Part shown: piece by piece, positions 39,701 to 48,700 of the stretch
Position numbering within the stretch: position 1 is the first letter of the stretch
Layout: each line of letters starts with the position of its first letter
NCBI GenBank assembly: GCA_964036665.1
Contig: OZ038527.1
Location: 4,526,001 to 4,590,000 of the forward strand
DNA length: 64,000 nucleotides
Direction: 5' to 3'
DNA from: Gordius sp. MW1
Lineage: Eukaryota > Nematomorpha > Gordioida > Gordea > Gordiidae
Notes under the pieces: generated by a model
The model's input: only the letters and a program-made list of their open reading frames with translations
Told to the model about the DNA's origin: nothing
Database searches by the model: none
Translations under genes and position numbers: made by a program

Positions 39701-42700
39701 AATTTTGACACAAATTAAAAAGTGATGCTTAGTAGTATGTCCAGGGCCATGGGCGTAACCAGCATTGAAATTAGGGGGGGGGTGGAAACAATGATTTAAG
39801 GAGGGGTAAAATGATCATCTTTTTGATTTTGGCCGGAATTTTAATAAGTTTCAACAAATTGTTGGATTTAGAGGGAACAGCCGCCCTTCCCTGTACCGTC
39901 CCCCCCCCCCCCCTATATTGGCTGCGCTCATGCTCATGCCCAGGATAAATAGCTACAAATTGATTTCGCATTTTTATTACATCTCTCACTCATCCTCTTT
40001 AAAGCTGAGAGTTTTGGAAGATAAGTATGAAATAAATTATCAAGCAAGGTTATTTAAGTACAGTTGTTTCTAAAAATTAAAATCTAATTTGAAATATGTG
40101 AGCAGTGATGTATGGTTAGTGAAATGTTATTACATCAAACATTCATTTGTTGTTAGAATACGTTTTAAATGAAAAGACCACGTAAAGAGGAGATAAAAAA
40201 GATTAAAAATTAACACTCATAGACAAAGTAGTATACGTGTCTGTTTTATGTGTTGTGAACGTTATGCTTATGCTTATGACAGGGTCGAAAAGATAATAAT
40301 CACAATAATTTATAATAACAACTCGAGTTGCTTTTTATTTCATATCGTTCTTTATCTCCCCTCTTCATCAAGTTTTATTTTTTTGGTCCAGCAAAACCGT
40401 GGCGAGTTATGGTGTTCAGGGCTGTTCTCTTTCTTAAATTACCATTAGAATGCTCTTAGTTTTGCAGGAGAAGGAATAAAAAAATTAAAAGAGCGAGTTG
40501 TTAATTTATCAAATAAAATTTTATTTTTTAACCATATTTTAATACTCTGGGGGTATATCATATCATCCAGAATTTCCTTTCCGCCTGAAAAATAAATTAA
40601 AGCGATTTTTTCCTTGTCGTCGGGAAATTCCCTAAGGATTTACTATCTTACTAACTACTACCATGCCAGATGCTTTGTGTCCCTTACCCTTAAAATATCC
40701 GTTCAAGTTTATAACAAATTAATGGATAATAATTAAAGGGAGGAAACTCGATTTTTTTAATTATAAAGCAAGGTTCCGACACATGTGTTAGAGAGGAAAT
40801 GGTTAAATGTGTTTTTCTGGCAACTTCAAATATCTTTACTCCCATATTTGCGAAGGCAAAAGTGTGATCTGGAATTAAATACTTGACCTTCTAAACGATT
40901 CTTACCAGGTGTAACACCTTTGGCTCAGCAACATTTTCTGACTTTTTTACTTATCATTTTCTTTAAGGTGAATTCTAATTCGCAGATTTACCCTTACTTA
41001 ACAACTATAAAATTAGATATGACCTCGGTTCGGTTGAAAGCTCTTATTAGGGGTGATATAATTAAGATTAATAAGCTTATTTTTTTTATTTTTTTTTGCT
41101 CTCAGGAAAATTTATTTTTTTTTAATCTGCCCCCCCCCCCCCCTAATTCAAAACCTGCGTACGCCCATGTCAAAGTATCTTCCTATGTCACATTTTCCGT
41201 CAACGAAAAGTGAGTCAAAGGGTACATCTATTGTATTTTATACGTGAATATTGCCTAAGCATTGTGTGTGCATTAGACTAGATGTCGTCGGGTCAATTTA
41301 TAATTTGACGATGCGAAGTGTCAAACTGGTTGCTTCCTTCATTCTCAGCGTTGACGTAGTAATTCGATAAAAGAGCGAACAATGTGTTTTTCTGAAAGAA
41401 AAAAAATGTCTACGCTTTTTGTGTGTGTTTTTGCAAACCTATTTGGCCAGAGTGCAAGGATAGAAACTATTTCAAAATGTCTGAACAATTTATGCTTGCT
41501 TTATCTTCCTTTTCTAATAGGATAACAATATGGTAACTTTTTGGTAAATTAAGTTTGAATTTTATTATTAGGTCATCAAGTTGCTGACAACAATACAATT
41601 TTATAATAATTAGTATGTTCACAATAATATGTTTACTCCCCCCGTGCAAACTTAATTATCTCACGCGGTTCTTACTACGTTGAGTTATTGAATTGCTTAA
41701 AGTGGTCAATTATAATATAATTGTTTTCTCGAAGCGATGTGACATTGTTTAGCTCAATGCCCATTATATCACGCTATTTTGTTTTAAAAATGATTACTCA
41801 AAATTTGAACAAAGGACAGTGTTAGAGGTCAGCTTTGTTAAAATTTTTCTGTCAGAATTCGGCCTGGTCTGATTTTATAGCTTATTTGTCCGCCGAGGCC
41901 TATTTGAACCTTACTAAGTGTCCACCCCATCATGTTTGAATTATAGAGCTGCCCGAACTTCCCTGCTTGAAAATCAGATATTTTAAATTTTTAGCAATAA
42001 TTTCGTTATATTTTCGAATCAAATTTAAATTTGATTCACTGAATTAGAACTTCGATTCTAAAATATTATAAAATTTAATAAAACGTGGCAAAATAAAATA
42101 CGAAAGCAAAATCCTATCTTATTTAAAAAATTTCATTAAGCCTTAAATGCCCGAATTTTGTTATAGTGCCCGCCCGAGCGTGCAGTTTGGGCGGCGGGCT
42201 GGCTTTTCTGGTCCCTGCACTCTAACCTATAATTTTGCATGGATTAAATTTATATGCTAAACGTTTATGGAGTAAGTGGGTAAAATTTTTAAAATAAATA
42301 TGTAGTGATGAAGATAGAAATGATTTAATTTCGCAGTTTCTTTAATTCTTTTCAGAAATGTTAAATTTGCCGATGTTCACGCTTAATTTTGCTTACATTC
42401 CTAAATTATATTGTTATCACTACGACGAAATGACTATATAATATTTTTATTTAATTTATAATATAGGGTTTTCGGCCGAACACCAATTCCTTGGCGCAAC
42501 TCATGCTCTATAACCAAGAGCATTTCGCTCAACCTCCACCAGCCCACATGGGTATACCTACCATGTCGATCGACCCCAAATCAGGTTATTATATGTCGAA
42601 AGACGTCATCTTCAATAAATTGTACTTATCAACTTTTCTTTGATTGTATTAATTAAAATAAATAACTATTAACATGCAAGGTCACAAACAAGGCTTAAAA

Positions 42701-45700
42701 TTTTCACTATCTCATTAGACGCCTCTTGTTTTGTAAAATTTGATGAGCTCACCATTGTACTACCAGCTTGAGATATACAGCCTACCCTCATCGAGTTTAG
42801 TTACATTGGCGTAGCCAAGGGGCGGGGGCAGGGAGGGGCGGCTGCCCCCCTTGAATCCAAAAATTTGTTGAAATTTATTAAAATTATGGCTAAAATTTCG
42901 AAAAATGATTATTTTGCCTCTCCCCTCTAATTCCAATGTTCGCTACGCCCATGCCTAGTTATATGATTTTATTATAAAGGCGAACTTATCACATTCCCTA
43001 AATATTGCCAAACGTACTGCTTCCTTGATTTTATTAAGATTGCCGATTTTTCATGAAATTTATACACTAAGACCAAACCTGTTTGAGATTAAATTCAGTC
43101 GTCGGTGCTAGCTGGTCATCCGTTATGTTATTTCTCTCGTCCGGCTTTCTTTCTCATAAATAATAAATACGTATTACAAACCTAATCCATATCGGTTCAC
43201 ATGTATGCGAATTATCACGAATCTTGGTGGCCGCCCCAAGTTGACATCGCCGTCATAAATAACAACCACTGCCTGCGCCTGCCTGTGTTGCGTTATGAAT
43301 TATACATTCAGATCACACACGCACCACCACACACACACATACAGCGAGCGCTGTCTTTCTTTGCGCTCCTCGTTTCATTTTCCCCCTCTTTAGCATGTCA
43401 CTTTTTTTGGCTGCGTGCGTGTCGCCGTGGTAAAACGAAATGAAATTCTGAAAGGGAAGACACGAGAACAAGATGACGACGGACGGCATATCATTAAGAA
43501 ATTACGAACCATGTGAATGTGGTGAAAGAACCGACCATTTTTTACCATATATTTCTCGTGGAGAATTATTAAATTTGACTTTTTTTTTACCGCGTTATTA
43601 CCATTAAAGCTAGCTCATTGACACGTCTTGTTGTGACACATTAAAACATTTTGTTTTTTGAGCATCGGCAAACATGGGCGTAGCCGGGGAAGGGGTAGGG
43701 AGGGGCGGCTGCCCTATTTAAATCCAAATTAAAATTATGCCTAACATTTCAAAAAAGGATCATTTTGCCCCTCCCTAAAGAATTATTGACCCCCTCTAAT
43801 TCCAATGCTGGCTACGCCCATGTCGGCAAACATTATTAAAAACATGTTTTCAGAATCCACCTCTTGCGTTGGTATGGTAGTAGTGTAAGAATAAGAGAGT
43901 CCTTTAGGGATGTTTTTGTTCAAACGCTCTACCAAAAGGCGAACGAGAGTTTATCACTCCATCGCGATCTCTACTCTCTTGGAAGGTAATGAGAAAGATA
44001 AAGAAAGTGCTTTAAAGGCGTGCTAATCTAACGTTATTTTATTATGTATGTGGTTGTGTTGTAATGTAAAGGAATGTTATATCATAAACCATTTTTTATG
44101 CGGGGGGGGGGGGGGGTGGGAGCAAAGGGAGAGCTGTTGAATGACCAAATTAACTAAACTTTTCCAAACATTAGTTATTGTGTCACGTTGAGTTACTTTG
44201 TAATATTATCATTATATGCATTTTAAACGCGGTGTGAACTTTTAGAAACTTGGAGTATCTCGAAATGATTTATATGGTATTATATTTTATGATGAACCCT
44301 TCTCGATAAGGAGGGAAAAGCAAATAGTAATAATCACCATCCCTGCCTGTCTCGCATTCCTTTCGCCAGCCTGCCTAAGAAGCTTGGAAATAAATTAAAA
44401 TCACCCCTCAATTAGCCTTAACTCTTGAATTAATTACTTTGCGAGTGTTTGTTTTAAGGGTATGCAAACTTTAATTTTTCTTCCAAGGTTTTACCTATAA
44501 GAAACTTGAGTCTAGTGCTAGAAAAACTGCTGAGTTTCGTTTTGCCGACCTTTTGTTTTAGTCGACTAAACATAAAAATAGGCCGAATCTTTGGTCTTTC
44601 TATTCGAATAAGAAAAACAGACCAAATAATCTTTGGTATGATGTTTATGTTTAATGAACCAAAACCAACGGTCGCCCAAACAAAACCCAGCCGTTTTTAC
44701 AACACTACTTGAATCAATAGCGCGTATAAACATTTCACTTTTTATGAGTTTAATCCTTAAATCCATTTGCCATCTAAATGGCATTTGGGATTACTACGAG
44801 CACACGCCATTCTTGGACAACAAAGCCCCTCCCCCCCCCTTCTAATCACTCTTACGAAGCGAATGGCAAAATAAATGGTATAAGTAAGTAAGAGAGCAAG
44901 CTAACTGAGCACGTTAAAAGGCGCGCACCTTAATTGAATATTCATGAGAAAAAAAGGGAAAAAGAATGGGAGAGAAAGAGAGAGGGGGAAGTTATAAGAA
45001 GTGTATGGCTTTTATTCTCCCCCCAAAACCCGACTTGAACCGAGAAGAACTGCCGATAAAGGCTCATTTATAAATTATAATACATAGATTTCCCCGTAAG
45101 AATCTGAAAACTAACTACTCCCACCCTGCCCCCTCCTTACATTTCTTATATAATGTTATGTGCCCCCTTTGGCTTTAGCTAACCCCAATCGTGATAATTT
45201 ATTATTTTCTTTTTGTTCAAATTCGTTTTGTCATTAGCTAGTAGTATCAGATATGTGCACTTATTTACCGCGGCTTCGCCAACCAAACTTTAATATTATG
45301 GTAATGCCAATGATGTGGCTTTGCTCTTTGTTGGTGTCAGCAAGGAGTTGGGAATAACAAGCAAAATATTAATTAATATTAAAATTCTAAATGAAAAACT
45401 GGAAACTAACACATATTAATCATTCATAGGATTGTGTAATGTTTATAAACAAAATTAGAAGAGTTTTGTGATTTTTCCTTTCGTTGCCCACTATGTTTTG
45501 ATAAAGTCTGCCAAATACATCTCGGAAATTACTGATTATTTAGAAACTTTTTAAAACTTACAAGTAACGTAGTCAAACTTGAGGGAAAGTAAAAGGCATG
45601 CTTCAATCAAATGTTTTAAAAAGGTTGAATATTGAATATAATTCATTGTTAAGATGTCCTAAGAATTGCTATGATATGTCTCCACTCCCTTATAAAGTAT

Positions 45701-48700
45701 TCTGACCATCATTTTTCGATGTTTCTTTCCCAAATTTATGAAGAATCAATGAATTTAATTATTTTGGTGTATGCTTTTATTCAGGTATGCCAAGGTTATC
45801 CCCCTACGCATTTCCCTCGGCTCACCAATATACCCATCCCGGAGCCGTGTACGCCACCGATTTTAGACAGGGTTCCTGGCCAAGTGCCGGCTTGTATCCC
45901 ATTTCCACCTCTAACTTCCCACCCATGCCCTATAGCCCAGGCCCTGGGTTTCCGCCTAATTTTGCAAAGTAATTAATTTTCGAGAGTTAACAAGTTCTTA
46001 CACCTTAACTATTAATCGTGAGATATTAAACTCATGTCCGATTTAATCATCGCTGTTTTACACAAGTTTTTAAATAGCCTGTAAGTAATAACCATAGGAC
46101 TTACTAAGTCAAAAAAGTTTACGCACGATTTTTTTTCCAAACAAATCCTCTGGGAGTCTATGGTTTATCTCTATGGATGTTCCGTATGGACCATTAGTTA
46201 AACTTTTGAATTCGGTAATTCTCATTTTTAGGGCTTCAAGCATTGTGCTCAACTTTTTGTGGGGGGTTTGATAAATACATAATTTAAATGATTTAATTTT
46301 AGATACAGTCCACCGATATTATCCCCGGTCACCCCTGCTTCCCCATATGCCGCTGGCATGTCTCCAGCTTTCGGTGCGGCCAACTCCCTCAAAGGAGAAT
46401 ACATGTATCCCGATCTCAAGTACAACCCACCTCATATGACTTTCCTTTTTAAATAAAAACATTAAAAATTAGACTACCCGTTTCTGCTTTCCTTTAAATA
46501 CGTACATCGATAATTTATTAATTTTCAAATACATCTCGGTTTAATTATTATTAATAATAACAAATTTTTACTTTATTATCAGAACGTCACCCCATTTTCC
46601 CATTGACCCACACCACCCACTACACGCCGCGGCCGCATTCGGCCTGGCCGCCGCTCATCATTCGCCCCATCACCAGCAATTGCTACATCACCACCCTAAC
46701 CCCTACGCCCACCCCCATTCCGTCAGCGCTGGGGGTGGTCATTCGGCTCATCACCCAAACCCTTTTTTCATGGGACCACCCCTACACCCCCCCACTAACG
46801 GGTACGGAGGGGGCCCCGGACTCCACCACCCCAGCAATCAGCTGACTGCCCATTCTAAGAGTCTTCACAACAGCACAACTTCTAACGGGGCTGGGGCAGA
46901 TAAGAGTGGTACTATCGCTACGGCTAGCTCCTCGACCTCCAAAAATTCGGCTTGCGGCGCCCCTACCAGTGTGAGTTGCAATTCTAGCGGTAACGCCAAT
47001 AGTAACCACGATGGGGGTACGAATGCCAACGCGATGGGCGCCCTCACTAAGCCTAGCAAGAAGAAGAAGGCGTCCTCTTCTTCGCACCACGGCAACTCGA
47101 GTTCGGGAGGTGGCTCGGGCCAAAACGCCGTTGTACCGCACATCAAAAAGCCCCTGAACGCCTTCATGCTATTCATGAAGGATCAACGTTCCAAAGTTAT
47201 GGAAGAGTGTACGCTGAAAGAAAGTTCGGCCATCAATCAGCTCTTAGGACGCAAGGTAGGATCTAAGCGAAATTGCTCTAAATATTGTAAAAATCAAAAA
47301 ATAACAAGAATTTTAATTTGAGTATTGTAAAGTATAAGCTTGAATTCGAACATGACACATTTTCAATTAATCCAGCGTGGTTTTTCATCCAGGGGTCGGG
47401 TTCTTCCAGGAGTATTTTAATTAAACTGAATACCTTGATTGTATAATCGTTGATGAATTCTATTGAGTGGACGACATGTTTAGTCGCCTATATATTATAA
47501 ATTTTAGCCGCTTAGATTTTATGACGAAATCATTATTTGCTATAGACAACTTGTTGTAAACGAAGATAGATGGCTAACTATTGTGTATTTTACACGTGCT
47601 ACGTTGTCAATTTTCGGAAATTAAGGCTTTTTGAAAATCGTAGAGAATTTATGGATTTGAATCAATCTGTACTAAACAATCCACAAAACTTTAGAAATAA
47701 CACTAGCCACCTATCTATTTTGATGATAAAAACACTTTTCACTAATATATTTATAAAATGTTTTATCATTGAAACGTGAAATCTTTACGTCGATTTTCTG
47801 TTTGCAGTGGCACGGTCTAACTCGTGAAGAACAAGCCAAATATTACGAGATGGCACGCAAGGAGAGGCAAATCCACATGCAATTGTATCCTGGATGGACG
47901 GCTCGGGATAATTACACGTCTCACAACTGCATCAAAAAACGGAAAAAGAAGCGGGAAAAAACCATAGACCCCATAGACATTAATGGTACGCTACCCAATT
48001 AGTTATAAGCCTAAAAATTGCAATGGATGGTCGTCGTGATGTTATTTTAAATACTTTTTGTTGATACGTAGTTGTAACTCTTCTTCTGCTTTATCAAGTA
48101 TTTGGTCCCACAGTCGTGAGGTCTGTTTTAATGAGTTTCTTCCATCTTGATCGGGTAAGTGCCCTGACTTGATTAATCTCTTTTGTTTTCATAACTTTGT
48201 CGATTTGCCCTTTCCACGTGACACTATGTCATCCTCTTACTCTCTTCCCCGGTACCTGCATGTTCAGTACTTTTCGATTTACAACATTCGTCTCCCTTCT
48301 TAATGATATTGTCTGAAAATAAAGGCAACGAATGATCAAATAGAAAATCGTTATTTAGAAAGGGACATCTGTGTATATGAATATGTTAAAATACATCCAT
48401 TTGCCGTTCCCCCAAATCTCCAAATGTTGGCTACACCAATAACGCTATGATGTGTTAGAATATTTGTGATTTAACATTATTGTTATTGGGAAAAAATTGA
48501 CATGGCTGTTATTTTTTGCCGTGTAGATTTGTCGGCGTCCAAAAAATGTCGCGCGCGCTACGGAATTGAACAGCAGAACAATTGGTGCAAACCCTGCAGG
48601 TACTATCCCTCGGTAATTTTAAATATACACTTAAAAACATACAAACTGCTTTATAACAACGGTAAACGTCACGTTTTAAATGACATTTTAACCTAAATTA

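Noticed and set aside
41816-42230. Possible element between CAGTGTTAGAGG and CCCTGCACTCTAAC
   Set aside because: The ends are only loosely inverted and no target duplication could be found.
46782-47176. Minus-strand open frames of 103-119 residues opposite TCF exon 7
   Set aside because: Shadows of a GC-richer coding exon on the + strand.
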